Position numbers and translations under genes: made by a program. Below, one piece after another: positions 51,472-63,807 of a stretch of DNA of 64,000 bases. The stretch comes from Rhexocercosporidium sp. MPI-PUGE-AT-0058 (taxonomy: Eukaryota; Ascomycota; Leotiomycetes; Helotiales), in contig JAGTJL010000007.1 of assembly GCA_020746875.1 (NCBI GenBank), positions 992,001-1,056,000 of the forward strand. The letters run 5' to 3'. Each line of letters begins with the position of its first letter. The first letter of the stretch is position 1. The notes beneath the pieces were generated by a model. The model had not been told where the DNA came from. It saw only the letters and a program-made list of their open reading frames with translations, and did no database searches.

Positions 51472-54400
51472 TCCGACGAAGGAGAGTTATTTCTTTGGGC
51501 AGGGTTCTTTGATAGGCGCATAAAACGGGAAGGAGGACTCAAGCAACAAAAGTCATGGAATTGGGTTGAGGGACGATACAGGAGCTTCGATTTGGTTTGA
51601 CCTTCTACTGGACTGCAAGTTATGTGCTGCATTTGGATGATCTGTTTATTTACTTCTCGTTTCGATACCTTTGCTGCATGGTTCTCCCTATTTTCCTTCT
51701 GAGATGGCGACGCATTTTCTTTTCTGGTTATTGGGATGGAACTCGGCAAAGGCAATGGATCGATGGAACGGAGGGAATTGAAGGAAATGAATGGCAAGGA
51801 TGGCGTTAATGGAGCATGGATGGGATATCTACCCGAAAGGAGGCTAGATTGGTTGTTTGGTCTTGATCCTATTTCTTCTTTTGCTGGTGCTTGTGCTGCA
51901 GCATTTGTTTCGAGCGTTAGGTAGATTGGCAGGGTACTTAGGAGAGGAAATGCATAATTGAGATTGATCTACTTCTTTAGCTTCACCGCATCTCACCCTC
52001 GCGACACTCTACGTTCCTCTGTTGAATGATTGACTAATATGCCTATTGCGCGGGGTTGTGCTCGCTCGGTTCGTATTATACCGGCGATTCACTACTTGTT
52101 GAAGTACTGTTGAGGAATGAAGTGGATGAAAGGATCTTGGATCTTGGATCTTGATTTCGTATCAACATGTTGACAGTCAATGTCGTCTGCTTGTTTCGAT
52201 ACTTTACTAAGCCGCCGCCATGTTTGTTGACAAATCGGCGGGGCTAACTTCTACGCGACCATAACAGATCAGATCCTACGGTCGGGGGCCTGGGATGTAA
52301 TCTACGGTATGGAGGGATACTGGAGAAGGAAGTAGGTTCGGATGTGGTAAGCGGTAGGTGGCATGCATGGTAGACGGTACTCATTGCAGCACACACTCTA
52401 ATATAAGGTCAGGAAAATCCCGGTCAAATGTTCCGTGTTGGACTTGATACTTTAGAACTACGCAAGTAGTAGAACGGAGGAAAGTGGTGAGTAGGTTCTT
52501 AAATGATATCTTAGTGATGCCTTATATAAGGGAATTCTTATGAAGATTGGGATGAACGATTGATGATTTATGTCAATACTCAGTTTGATTCCTGGGTCAA
52601 GCAAACAACTCACTCCAAGGGTTCTTTCTCTGACCTAACCTAACTCATAGTCGAGTTTATAATTGAGTGAGTGTCTCGGAATAATTTATGGCTTTGCCTA
52701 GGGTCTAGACCATGGAAACACAGGCAGAACTGGGAGGAATGTCGATGGGTGGCTAGTTTTCGCTTCACTAAAGACTAATTATATTATTATCATCACCCAC
52801 CTAAACTTCGGTACCACTTCGAGCTTCATCTAGATTAAGACCTCAGAGATCAGCTCCTAGTGCGGCGTCGTTGTGAAGAAATGTGTTGCTCCAGACCACC
52901 GAAAGGTACTCGGACTTTAATCTAACTTCATTTGAATACTCTACCGTTCAGATGAGTCTCTATTAACCGTTGATCAGCTTTGCCCCCTTCTAGTACTACC
53001 TAAACCAAATTCATGAAAGACAAGCAAGCTCCTGGCACACGAAATCTTACGAGTTCCGCAGGAAGGGCTCCAGAAAATTTCGTAATAAGCTGTCTAGTAT
53101 TTCCTGCAGCATAGAAAGCTATAATCAGAGGCCTATCATCGTGATGTCGATGTATCTTGCTTGTGTTGATGCTATAGATCTATCAACAAACCCACGACGA
53201 CCCGGCAGTCGAGGCTCATTCTTTTGCCACCACATGATTGCATCGACGTTGAGTGCTACACCAAACACTCCGAAGGATGAGGTCTGTAGTTCTTTCATGA
53301 ATGATACGTAGTAATGACAAATACTAGTTTGAACTGCTTTGACCGAAGGTGGCTGGCGATACGATCATTGGATGTCTGTGTTGTATCGAATGGGACTATT
53401 AGAACAATTGAACCGTAAGACTCCTACATCTTTCGCTTCTTGGCAAGACCATGGCTTAAGATTCTGACCCTCAAATCTCGCTGACTAGCATGAAAAGATA
53501 TTCTTAAATTCAACACGCCGTATTCCAAATTTCTTCGCTGGAAGCAGTGACAGATTTTTCACCGGTAGCTGGCTAATGAGTCGCTTTTTACCCTCTTTTC
53601 ACATTCGAGGGCTGGGCTAACAAACAAACCTAGATAATCAAGGAGAAATTCAAGCATCGAGAAAGAACTTCGGGTCAGCGTATTTACCAGTAATAACGAA
53701 CCACCTAACAACTATCAGAACTATCCAACACACGAGGAAGGGTGCAAGTGAAAAGGAAGGGGCTTGTTTTCGTGAAATATGACCGTTCGAAATAACTACA
53801 TGAATAACGCCTTGGCTATCTCAAGGTAGAACTAAGCAAGATACATAGGACTTCTCAGCAGTTAGTTCACATACACTAAGCACTTGATTCTATGTATTCA
53901 CATACCATAGGGATGGTCTACCGGTCCAATAATTATTACCTCACTATCTCCGAAGCAAATTAGCAAGAATTTTTCGGACTGAGAAGCAGGTGCCGTTCTC
54001 TGTTAAGCCGATATAAGTTTATTCGAGTCCGGTAGGCGACATATCAAAGTCCTGGGTTGGGTAATCTTCACAAGACCTTTCCCTGCAGAAAATCTACCTC
54101 TCTTTCATAAATGATCACAGCATGTTCACGGTACGGTCAGAAAGGAGTCGGGGAGTGCCAACGGTGTGGCGAAGAGTCAGCCTGCGGCGAAATAGCCGAA
54201 TTGACCAGGTAATAGATGTTGGAGAAATATTTAGCGAGAATATAAAAACATGCTCTTTAGTAAAGCTAACAAACATTGACGACCTGTCGCAAATTTTTTA
54301 AAAGTTATCAACTGGATAAAACTGCCCATGCCATCGTGCTATGTGGCTTGCGCGTGTTCTGGATGATTTGTGAAGGTAACACAAGAGACTTAACACTTAA

Positions 54401-54658
54401 TCAAAATAAGTCCCTAGCGAAGCCAGTTCTACAAAGTAAACAACTGAGGACCGTAACTCATCATAACTTTTAAATCTTCGGACCCAAACTCCATGCTCAG
54501 GATTTGTTCTGTAAGTATGGGGAGCTTGCTTTCCACGCGGGAAGAGAGCTATTGGTTCCGTCAAATGGAGATGGAAGGAACGATGGCGATGTCAACAATC
54601 ATTGGTGACGTCCTGACTTGTATCGACCCAATGCCTTTTCAGGATTACGATCACGCCC
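51472..54658. other. 3.2-kb gene-poor region
   Basis: Between sconB and the small membrane-protein gene. It has many stops and AT-rich decay-like sequence from 52.4 to 54.5 kb. A minus-strand 57-codon frame (53125-53298) reads like protein but has no known match or splice signals. No gene is supported. Confidence 0.45.
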
Positions 54659-55204
54659 ATGCCAAAGGATTCCACAATGCCGAGCCTCGCTGCTAGAATT
54701 TGTTTCTCCCCTCTCGCTAGGGACTTCTTTTCGCGTTTTTTTCGCCGTGTGTGGGCAGTTTGTGGTTGGGCGTTTTTTGTGCCGGTGGTTTTCCTGGCAT
54801 TGAGCTGGGGAATTCAGTTTGGCTTCGGCACAAGCAGGGAACCAGTAGTGGTAAGTAGTGCTTTTGTTCTATACATCATCTCTCTCGGGAGATTTTCAAC
54901 ACTGACACCGTTGTAGTTGTTGGCTATTGCAACTGGTCTGCAGCTTGCTGCCCCCTTTCTATCGTGGCTGGATCCAAACACCCACCACCCTTTCAGTCTT
55001 CTTGCGTCTCGGATAGGGCGCATTATGGGCGCATGTAGTTTCGTAAGGACGGTGGTGGTTCTTTTCAATGCTCCCAACACAGGGAACTGGCTTTCTTTCG
55101 CGGTGGATCTCTGTGCCGTTGTTTTTACGGAGATGATGGAGTTGGGGAGGCGGGAGGGAGAGAGGCGACTAATCAAAGTCGTTACGGCTACCCGGGTGCC
55201 ATAA
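54659..55204 (+). CDS. Small hydrophobic membrane protein
   Basis: Model: join(54659..54850,54917..55204), 159 aa, with a 66-bp phase-0 intron (GTAAGT...GTAG). Hydrophobic segments at about 32-57 (VWAVCGWAFFVPVVFLALSW), 62-83 (VVLLAIATGLQLAAPFLSWL) and near 130-146 (SFAVDLCAVVF) suggest two or three spans. The ends are basic (RDFFSRFFRR; RREGERRLIKV). No family is recognised. Start choice: the first ATG; a second at codon 7 is also possible. Location is likely an internal or plasma membrane. Confidence 0.6.
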
Positions 55205-56838
55205 GCCTGAAGAGGACTCATCCTTAAATGGGCGGCGGCAGGCGCTGTACTGGGATTCTTGACCTGACTTCTCGGTCCCATGCCCAAGACGAATTCGGCC
55301 TTCACGTGGCCTTGGGTGTCAGTATTCGAGGAACAGGGCAAACAACCATATCATGCCACAAGCCGAACCTCGAAGAAGCCAACGAATTCAATAACGAAGA
55401 CGACCGCTCTTGCGAACGCAACTGACGATCGAAATGAATACTCTGCGAACGGAAGAATAAACTTTGAATCGAAATATTGCCCTCGTCGAGTCCGTCCAGC
55501 AAGCGACTACTGCGAGATTACAGTACAACATATGATACTCATGAGATTACACAACCAACACCTGCCAGGATTTGCTACGCAAGCAGCACGAAATTCAGAT
55601 ACAACGACGACGGCAAAAAAGCCCCAGTCTTCCCACGGGTGTTTCGACAAGAGGTGCCAACAGTCCACATGTACATCCAATACCCTCAGATGACTCAAAG
55701 AACAAGTGTGAATCGAACGGAGCTGCGTAATAAGTCTTCAAGTTTCAGATCACGATCGCAGTGAATTTGCCCTTGGCGCAAAGGAGGACAAGAGAGCAGC
55801 CATGGTGCACGAAGGCAAAATCTCGGCAAGAGGTCGATGAATGATAAGGAATAAATGTTCTTTAAACCTCCGCAGACGGTAAAACGCACTAAAACGACAG
55901 GGCAAACTTGTTCTCTGCAATTCCAGATGCTATAGATACAGATGGATGAGATTTCTTCGCCGTCACAGTCTGCCGCACAAAGTGATGTGTTGCAGGGCAT
56001 TGTCTGCCCAACCAGAAACAGCTTTGCATATCCAAGACTCCGAAGAACGTCCACAAAGCAAGAACAACGACCCCTTCGTACCCAGTGTCTCTTGCAGTCA
56101 ACGAAGAAGCAAGGTCTGACCGGATACCGTACCTGGTGCTAAACTATCCCATGTAGCAACAGGGAAAAGGTTACGCTAGAGACATCGAAGCCCATCGAAG
56201 ACTCGAGAGGGTTTCGGCTTGTCGTTGGAGTGCAAGCAATTGTTCGGCTCAACGCCGCTGATTAAGGTAGACACGGCTTTGCTCATCCCTACCTAGAACG
56301 ATGGAAATGCATCGTCAAACCCGAATCAACGAGGGATCTGTTGCGAGGTTGTGTCGATCATGAGCTGCTTAGGCACGGTAGATACGCTCGAAAATGTAGG
56401 ACGTTACAGTTCTGTATAGATTTACAACAGACAGTCACATCCGTTGAACGATCGAATGACTTCGTTGGTGTGTGTCATGATCGGCTTTGCTTGGTACGCT
56501 AGCGGGCCATGCCAAAATTCGGGACCACATTACCGTATGCTTGGTCCGGATTACAGTACATCTTGAACCTATTAAGCCCTAACACGCTGACCTATCTAAA
56601 AGAAGAGTTAATTCCTCTCGAGCACACAAAGTTCTGCACGAAATTTCTCCCTTTGGTTGAGCATTCGCGACTCGAGCTTCTCCAAGACACCATCTTACTT
56701 TCTTCAGTACCAGCACTGCAGTACTGCTCGATCAAGAAGAGTCAAGCTCGCTCCTAATTATTTTCTGTATTACTTGATTACTGGCAACGAACAGGGACAT
56801 TTTCAATTGTACGGGCAATTATTTTCCCCCCACTCGAT
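55205..56838. other. Intergenic, no gene seen
   Basis: Short frames here are not supported. The last part should be the promoter of the 211-aa membrane-protein gene. Confidence 0.5.
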
Positions 56839-57474
56839 ATGGACTTCTACAATAACTGCTTCGGGCAATTTCCCTTTCCTGTTCGATCAGAACACAGTAC
56901 AATGAAAGCGTCCCTCGGTATATTCCTGAATATCCTGATAATACTTTGGCACATCGACGCCTTCTGGTGCCTAATTACAATCGCCCAAACCGTCCTCTAC
57001 TCGATCCGCAGCCTGGAACGGGAGAGAGTTCTCAAGGAGCTTGTGCAAACATCGCCGGGAAATAAACGCAACGAAAAGCTGCTAGATATGTGTTTCGAGT
57101 TTTCCTGTTTCGATATCCCAGAATTCCGTACCGACGAAATCATGGCGCATCTTGAGACCAAGTTCAAGATAATGGCTGATGTGGGAGTAATTGGAGATGA
57201 CGATAGGGTTTCCCATGATGTACAATGGGGCGTTTTGGAGGATGATTGGCTTGTTAGGGACGTTCTGGATGGGGCTAGGAGGATGGCGAGATGGAGAAGG
57301 AATTTCGTCATGGAGGAATTACGTAGTCTAAGAAGTGGAAGGCCGCCGTCGCTACTTTGTTCAAGACATGTAGGACGGGTTGAGCGGATGCGAAAGGCGA
57401 TTGAGGAGTGGAAGACGAAACAGACGACATCTCAAGAGAAAGAGAAAGGGGAGTTTTTAGTTGACATCGACTGA
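56839..57474 (+). CDS. Small membrane-anchored protein, paralogue of the gene at 12955
   Basis: Intronless, 211 aa. A hydrophobic stretch (IFLNILIILWHIDAFWCLIT, about 28-47) is a likely span. Next comes the shared cytosolic block: RERVLKELVQTSP, KLLDMC, RTDEIMAHLETKFKIMADVGVI, and a positively charged second half (RRMARWRRNF) ending EKGEFLVDID. It matches the 12955 protein along its whole length with conserved spacing, but only part of the residues are alike, so the duplication is old. Like its paralogue it converges with a minus-strand gene, here with 162 bp between stops. The function is unknown. Confidence 0.75.
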   Translation: MDFYNNCFGQFPFPVRSEHSTMKASLGIFLNILIILWHIDAFWCLITIAQTVLYSIRSLERERVLKELVQTSPGNKRNEKLLDMCFEFSCFDIPEFRTDEIMAHLETKFKIMADVGVIGDDDRVSHDVQWGVLEDDWLVRDVLDGARRMARWRRNFVMEELRSLRSGRPPSLLCSRHVGRVERMRKAIEEWKTKQTTSQEKEKGEFLVDID

Positions 57475-57636
57475 AGAATTCGATTTACTTTCTGTTTCAC
57501 AAGATCGCTGTCGTCAAGTTCGGTGTTCTTGTACTTATCTTGTTTATCAAATACGAAATGGTCTGATTCAGTCGCCACACCCCCTCTCTTTGTCTCCATT
57601 ACAAAGCAAACCAACAACCCGAACAACCCTCACACC

Positions 57637-59371
57637 TCACACATAACTCATATTCCACCCTCCCATCCCAGCCGGTATAACCTCCCCCTCCAACCCTGTC
57701 GCGCCAGAGACCGTCATAGCAAGCGGTGCCTTCCTCAAAAACTCCTGTAGAACCGGACGTGGGATCTGTGATAGATAGCCAGGATCGAAATACATGAAGT
57801 AGAATTTGTATTCTTTCATGAAGGATACGAGGAGGTCTTGGAGCTGCTCTTCGAGGATCATAGAGGGGAAGCGTTGGGAGATTACGTCGAGGTTGGGAGG
57901 GATGCGGGTGTATGCTGCTTCTGGGGAGGGGGCTTGGTTAGTTGAGTGGATACCATGGGGGATTGAATAAGGTTAGAGAGAGGAGAGGAACGGACCTAGA
58001 CCGTAGTCCGTGAGCGCTTCCTGGATATCTAAGACTCGGTATTTCGTGTAGATGTCTGAGGTCCTGGACGATTGCTCCATCTTCCGACCGGCAATGTGGA
58101 TCTTGTACATAGCTATCTCGAAGATGTCGCTTTTTGCATTGAGTAGTCGAGTGAAGAAATCGGAGTTGGAATCTAAGCGAGAAGGACTATTGACCATATC
58201 CATTACTATCTCTTTTTCGAGGATCCATGTATACCTATACCGTCGTGTCCATCAGTTTCTGAATCTCACACTTATCATAGAATCTCGCCTACTCAGAATT
58301 CGAGAATCTCGAAGCGAAACAAAAAAACGGAGTAATAGGAAATTCTTCTCACCCCTCCCAAAAACTAACACCCGTCCCAAAATTCTCCATCGTCCTCCCC
58401 AACGTCCACGCACACCCCTCATTAATCTCCACCACCCACCTATTCCTCCTCGGACTCCCCACACCCGCCAATTCCTTCCAAATCACCGGTCCCTTTGTCC
58501 ACTCACCAACCAACTCCTTGAAAGCCACAGGTCTAATAACCAGCCCCTCTGAATCAAGCAGGATAGCGTAATCGTACTCGAAATGAGCGGCCGCGGCGAG
58601 TTTCTTCATCGATTGGTATTTGTACTTGCCGTATTTCCTGACGAGGTCGCTTGTTTCGGCGGCGGTGGTGAGGTTCTGGATGGAAGGAGGGAGAAGCGTA
58701 TAGAGGTTGTGGAGAGTGAGGTTGGGTGGGTAAGTTAGGTTTGAGGATGAGCGAGGGATTGGATAGGATAGGTAGGTTGGGCCGCACTGCGGCTTGGTGG
58801 TCGCGTCGGAGAGGAGTGAATTGAGGAGAATGACTTCGGCGTCAGAGCTGAGGATTATGGATATGGAGAGGGAGGAGACATCGGTTATGAGACAGGCCAT
58901 TGAGTGTAGCATCTCAAGGAGTTCGGGAAAGTGCGGCGTCTGTAGTTGTTTAATTTCATCAGTGATTTGGATCTCGAGGGAGGAGAGTAGACAAAATCTC
59001 ACGAATGATGGGATGATAATCTGGACTTTCATATCCGCGGCCGATGGCTTGTTGTTAGATTTTGGATTTGAAAAGCTGTGCCTTGTTTCGTCCCTTTCGC
59101 TAGTCAATGTGGAGATGACGAAAAATACACAGCAGAGACTGATGATCATCCAAGTTGCCAATGCTATATGTAATGGCATCCTCTTTCGACTCTGTTGATG
59201 CTGACAAGTATGCATTTCTAGAGCCTCTACTTTTCTCCCGTCGTCGCAGGGGTCTGGCTCAGCTAGAAGGGTTTCGCTAGATGGGTCTTTGTTGTTTTGA
59301 CCTCTTTTTCGACCGCCACCCAAGTTGGAAAGAAGAGCTCGGCATCGCTCCATGGTCTGCAAATCTGGCAT
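57637..59371 (-). CDS. Type II membrane protein, glycosyltransferase-like
   Basis: Model: complement(join(57637..57920,57996..58234,58353..58939,59003..59371)), 492 aa, with three introns of 75, 118 and 63 bp. A short N-terminal tail precedes one membrane span at about 67-90 (PLHIALATWMIISLCCVFFV), a type II topology as in Golgi glycosyltransferases. The lumenal part has AHFEYDYAILLDSEG (D252-S253-E254 in place of the usual DxD), then FWEGYTWILEKEIVMDM and FDPGYLSQIP. The DxD-like motif suggests nucleotide-sugar binding, but I cannot name the family or donor. The first intron has a length divisible by three and no stop, so it could be retained without breaking the frame. The first ATG is at 59371; the ATG at 59353 is an alternative. 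Confidence 0.7.
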
Positions 59372-59631
59372 GTACGGTCAGAGTAGGTTATATCAAGGGT
59401 TTGCAAGGAGAGGATGAGATAGTTTGTTTGGTATCGATCGGTCTCGCGGTTCTCTTCGAGTTGAACCCCCTTGCATCAGAACGTTAGCGACACAGGCCTC
59501 ATTCCAGCCACTGATCAAAAGAACCGTTTCTCTCTATCCCACTACGACACGTCAGATAATATCAACTATACACTGCCTAGATGACAAGAGAAGAAGACAA
59601 AAGGAATGTGACCAAGTGAGACAGAACCCTG

Positions 59632-59653
59632 CCCCCCCCGCCCCCCCCCCCCC
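59632..59653. repeat. C-homopolymer tract
   Basis: Eight C, one G and thirteen C in a row. It lies in the promoter side of the glycosyltransferase-like gene and is prone to slippage and sequencing error. Confidence 0.9.
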
Positions 59654-62430
59654 AAAGTGACTTTATATAGCACAAATCGCCTTTTCTGTTCCTGATCAGT
59701 AAAGTACGTGTATATATTCACAGCCTAAAACAGGCTTGTGATGGTAACTTTAGCATGTTTTGCCGAGAAAGAAATTCTTTTTAACGCACAAATTATCGTC
59801 ATCAGCCAAGTACACATCTAGGACTTTTGCTACGGAAGGAAGTGCTTGTTTTTCGGTTCGACATTAATGAGGGGCAAGGGGAAGTGTGACCTTACCTTAT
59901 GGCAGATCCAGCTGTCTGCAGACCATGTTATTGACATTTTTCATCTATCAGTGAATTCCATATTGATGCGGACAAGTTCTCTTGTGCTTTCTAGCTCACT
60001 TTACTTGTGCTGTGATGGCATATCTTTCCTAGTGTCCGAGGTAGAGTGCTACCGGACTTCAGTTAGTGAAGTAGTAACTTGTACGGGTGGTGAGACAGTG
60101 GGGTTATTTGAGGTGAGGTTGAAAATTTGTTGGCGGTGACGACAATGGTGTTTAGTATTTAGGGACGAGTAATGGAGGTTGAGTGCAGGACCTGTTATTT
60201 ACGCTTCAGCAGGTTCGATTCTGGATAGACTCTGAGTCATAGTATGATACGTTTCAGCTTCCGCTTTAACATATTCAACAAAAGACAGAGTGGGAGATCC
60301 GGAATCATGACTAGGATATGCTGACTATATGGAGATTTTCCTTGGTAGACGAGCAGCTACGAGCTGCTTACCCAACTTCAGCCTCTTGCACCTGTTGCTA
60401 TTACTTCTTCGTACAGAAAGAAAACTTCGATGTTGCATCGTTGGGCTAGCTACTGTATTCCATGTCCAGCTTCTGTTGGGTCCTCACATATCTCATCCTC
60501 CAGACATTCATTGCCCAGATAAGTGCCAAGTAAATGGAATTATCCCAGAAACAAATTAAGAATCCCAATAAACTCCAACTCAGTCATTAGATCCGCCGTC
60601 GCATTCCTCAATCTAGAATGACAACCGATAATGCTCCCAAAATACCCCGAATGCACACTTCTGACTGCTACCAAGCTATCAGGCCAATCCGTCCCTAAAT
60701 TGCCACTCTCGTTGAAAAATCTAGATGGTATGCTAACTTACATCTGGAATTGAGTTTCGCTGGTTCGGTCCACACTGTTGCTGCAGCTAGAAAAAGAAAT
60801 TGGACAATAGACAATGTCGTATATTTGCAAGCTCGACCAAACAAAGCCGAGGGAAGGAATGTCAAAGAAGGATTGTCTGAAATATAATTCAATGCCTTCG
60901 AGTATTTAAGTGAACTTACAAATGCTTGAAACACCCCACGATGGGACATATCCAGTATAGTTTGCAGCACTACTTGCTGATGTTCCCCCTTTTCAGATTG
61001 ACCTCTATGCCACCTATTGAAGGACTCAACGAGCTGGATCTCATGCGAGATTAAAATTGCGGGTTTGGTTGTATCTGGAAAGCGAGCCAAGATGGCACAA
61101 AAATACTTCCGCAAAATGAAAGCCCAAATGCCTCCTATCCAAATATACCTAATTACCAAGACGCATGCCGCTTACTTAACCTCAAAGCTGCTTTGGACAC
61201 TAGCCTCACGCCTGAGAATCAAAACTTATGTGTACCGAGCCCAGCTAAAAAAAAATTGTCTGTCCATCAAGAGTTCCTCATTCATTTCGTGTTGTCCAGG
61301 TCTTCAGTCAGGATGCACCTCGACTCGATTCTTCTCGGCTTCCTATCCTTTCCGGTACTACCCAGGTATGCCAATACCATGTAACACTGTTGCATAAATC
61401 TCAGCAAAACCATTCTCTAGATCAGTATCTGCTCTTCAGCCAAATACGGCAAAAATTCCATTTCCCACAAGAGCGCCTGGAACACGAACATATCCGAGTC
61501 CACTGTTTGACACCCCTTACGACTGCACTTCACTGCTCAGGTAATACTTTCCCACAATCTGGCCACAACTTGGGGTTAGAGCAAGAGCTAACGTAGTCCC
61601 CTCAAAGTTTCGGTACTCCGTTCTCAACAGCCCACACAAAAACGAAAACAAACATTGGAGGTACCGGAATACGGTATCAGATAGAAGTGTGAAGAGCTTG
61701 GAGGTCCTCAAGGCAGCTCGTGTTGTAAAAGCTTGAGCCTGTAAAACTCCCCCTTTCTTCTCGCTTAATCTTTGCATCGCTTCGTTTAAAAGTAATTGGT
61801 TCTGTTTAAGCCGCAAAAACGTTTACAAGTCGAACAGCTTTCTATCAAATCATCTCGAAGGCCATTTTGCCTTTCATTTTTAAAAACCTCTCAAGAATCT
61901 TCACGGGTCTTTGAATTTTTTGATCATTCCCATTCACATAGTTCCTTGGCTTACTGGCCTGGGGAATTATCAATCTGACCTCGTTAAGCGACCAGACTTG
62001 TCTCCCGAAAGATCGAAGCAATTACTAGTATAGTAGAAATGGCCTGTGGGAGTGCGTTATGCCTGGGTACCAATACCGGAGAACTTTCTAGGCAAAGTAC
62101 CGAGAAGCCCGGACAACAGTCAGCGTCTGATCTTGAACGATGGGTTGAGAGGCCGTGGAATTCACAAAGAACAAAACCCGACGCCAGACTAAAGATTTCT
62201 AGGTAGCTTCCATGATTCTACAGGATCGAGATATCCGCAACAGGGAGACGGGGGACAAATGAGGCAGTTCTGTGGAAGTTGATTCTGGTCTGAATGCGGG
62301 TTAGCGTCACGCAATCTGACGATCACTGATAAGCTTCTCCTGACTTCCCCTCGTTCTCCCCAACCCAACCCCCATCCTTCATTCGAGGAATCGCCACATC
62401 GTATTGCTGTTACTGAGCAGTACAGATGTT

Positions 62431-62439
62431 TATATAAGG
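62431..62439 (+). promoter_or_regulatory. TATA box of the PhyH-like gene
   Basis: TATATAAGG lies 116 bp upstream of the ATG at 62547, the usual distance for a fungal core promoter. It is the clearest such element in the window. Confidence 0.55.
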
Positions 62440-62546
62440 TACAGTACCAAATCCTGTAAGTGACATCTCCATTTTCAGTCCACATCATTTCGACGGATTC
62501 CTCACACTCCAGTCGTCGAAAGGAAAACGCCCCTCGTTCCACAACC

Positions 62547-63488
62547 ATGACTTCAACAGCACGCACAGAGACAGGAGCAAGTCCTACGACTGTAGCAGAG
62601 GCATCCTCTCCTTCCACCCCTTCTCCAACTATCACGACCATAACGCTCTCTCCATCTGAACTCGCCTCCAAAAAACTCACCTCCCACCACCTCCAAGCCG
62701 CCCTCGAAGCCCTCCACCGCGACGGTGTCCTCGTCCTCTCCAACGCCATATCAACCACGCACCTCGCAAACCTTAACTCGCGCATGGTACCCGAAGCGAA
62801 AACCCTCTACGATCGCTCCACAACGCATCATAACTTCGGAACCGGAACGGGCAACATCCAACAAGATGCCATCGTGGACCCGTCCTATATCTTCGATGAT
62901 ATAATTGCCAACCCGTTCGCGACAGCTGTCACAGAATGCATGCTAGGCCCGAACCCACACCTACGCTTCCAGAGCGCGAACACAGCCTTCAAAGCCGAGA
63001 AGCGCCAGCCTGTACACGTAGACGTGCATTTCGACTTTCCCAAAATGCCGTTTGGGATCTGCGTCAACGTCAACCTGATAGATGTCGATCCCGAACATGG
63101 GAGTACGGAGCTATGGTTAGGGAGTCATCTAGATACGAGTTGGAAGGCACATGTTGAGAAGAGCGGGAGTGTAGTACCGCAAGACATTTTAGAGAGGAGG
63201 AGGAAGGTCTGTCCGCCTGTGCAGCCGATTATACCGAGGGGCGCGTTGATCTTGAGGGACTTGAGACTGTGGCATGCTGGTATGCCGAATCAAACGGATG
63301 AGGTCAGGGTCATGCTTGTGACGATCCATTTCCCGGCTTGGTATAGGACCGAGCAGAAGGTCCTGTTACCGGAGAGCTTGAGGGGGAAGATTGAGTGGGG
63401 GAACTTGGTGCCGTGTGTTGAGTGGGTTCCTGATGGGTATGATTATTTGCAGGGACAGCATGACCATGACTTTGATTTGCTGCCGTAG
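62547..63488 (+). CDS. Phytanoyl-CoA dioxygenase (PhyH)-family oxygenase
   Basis: Intronless, 313 aa from the first real ATG at 62547; the frame is open further upstream, but without an ATG. The non-haem iron ligands of the 2-oxoglutarate/Fe(II) family are present: H157-x-D159 (VHVDVH) and H243 (LWHAGMPNQ). R254 (EVRVML) is a candidate 2-oxoglutarate ligand. The double-stranded beta-helix pattern HGSTELWLGSH fits PhyH proteins. The N terminus (1-35) is Ser/Thr-rich and disordered. Such proteins oxidise acyl-CoAs or small secondary metabolites; the substrate is unknown. There is no peroxisomal C-terminal tripeptide (the end is DFDLLP). Confidence 0.85.
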   Translation: MTSTARTETGASPTTVAEASSPSTPSPTITTITLSPSELASKKLTSHHLQAALEALHRDGVLVLSNAISTTHLANLNSRMVPEAKTLYDRSTTHHNFGTGTGNIQQDAIVDPSYIFDDIIANPFATAVTECMLGPNPHLRFQSANTAFKAEKRQPVHVDVHFDFPKMPFGICVNVNLIDVDPEHGSTELWLGSHLDTSWKAHVEKSGSVVPQDILERRRKVCPPVQPIIPRGALILRDLRLWHAGMPNQTDEVRVMLVTIHFPAWYRTEQKVLLPESLRGKIEWGNLVPCVEWVPDGYDYLQGQHDHDFDLLP

Positions 63489-63807
63489 GAATGGACAGGT
63501 ACGGTTTTATCTAGATATCTAGCCTTGTTCCTAGGTATGTAACATCCGAGGTAGGCATATATGGACTTTAATAGTACACATCACCCTACTTACGAATTAT
63601 AGTCAACTTTGAGCCGCAAACTCTAAAATAGTGCCCGAACCTCCCTTCCTAACCGAAGGGAGCTTTCTCCGTCAAGAGATAGTGGTCGAATTCATTATCA
63701 TTAACCAATTTCTAAGCAGAGATAACTCCAGTTTCAACACTATCTTATCAACCAAAAGTACAATTTCATATTCACACCTCCACAAACCATTTCCATCGCC
63801 GTAGCCC
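63489..63807. other. Convergent spacer
   Basis: 319 bp between the PhyH stop and the stop of the minus-strand partial gene. No feature seen. Confidence 0.5.

Larger units (their letters stand above)
59372..62546. other. 3.2-kb intergenic region
   Basis: Contains a C-run interrupted by one G (59632-59653), an AT-rich middle and several small frames. The minus-strand frame at 60695-61159 has a GTAAGT and a possible acceptor but lacks a start; it is listed as rejected. The right end carries the TATA box of the PhyH gene. Confidence 0.45.

Noticed and set aside
53125..53298. 57-codon minus-strand frame (MKELQTSSFGVFG...)
   Set aside because: Amino-acid mix looks protein-like, but it is too short, unsupported by splice sites and lies in decayed DNA.
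60695..61159. 154-aa minus-strand frame with an internal GTAAGT
   Set aside because: It has no ATG at its start, and an in-frame stop lies just upstream. Splicing at GTAAGT to a TTTCAG is possible, but neither exon matches a family.
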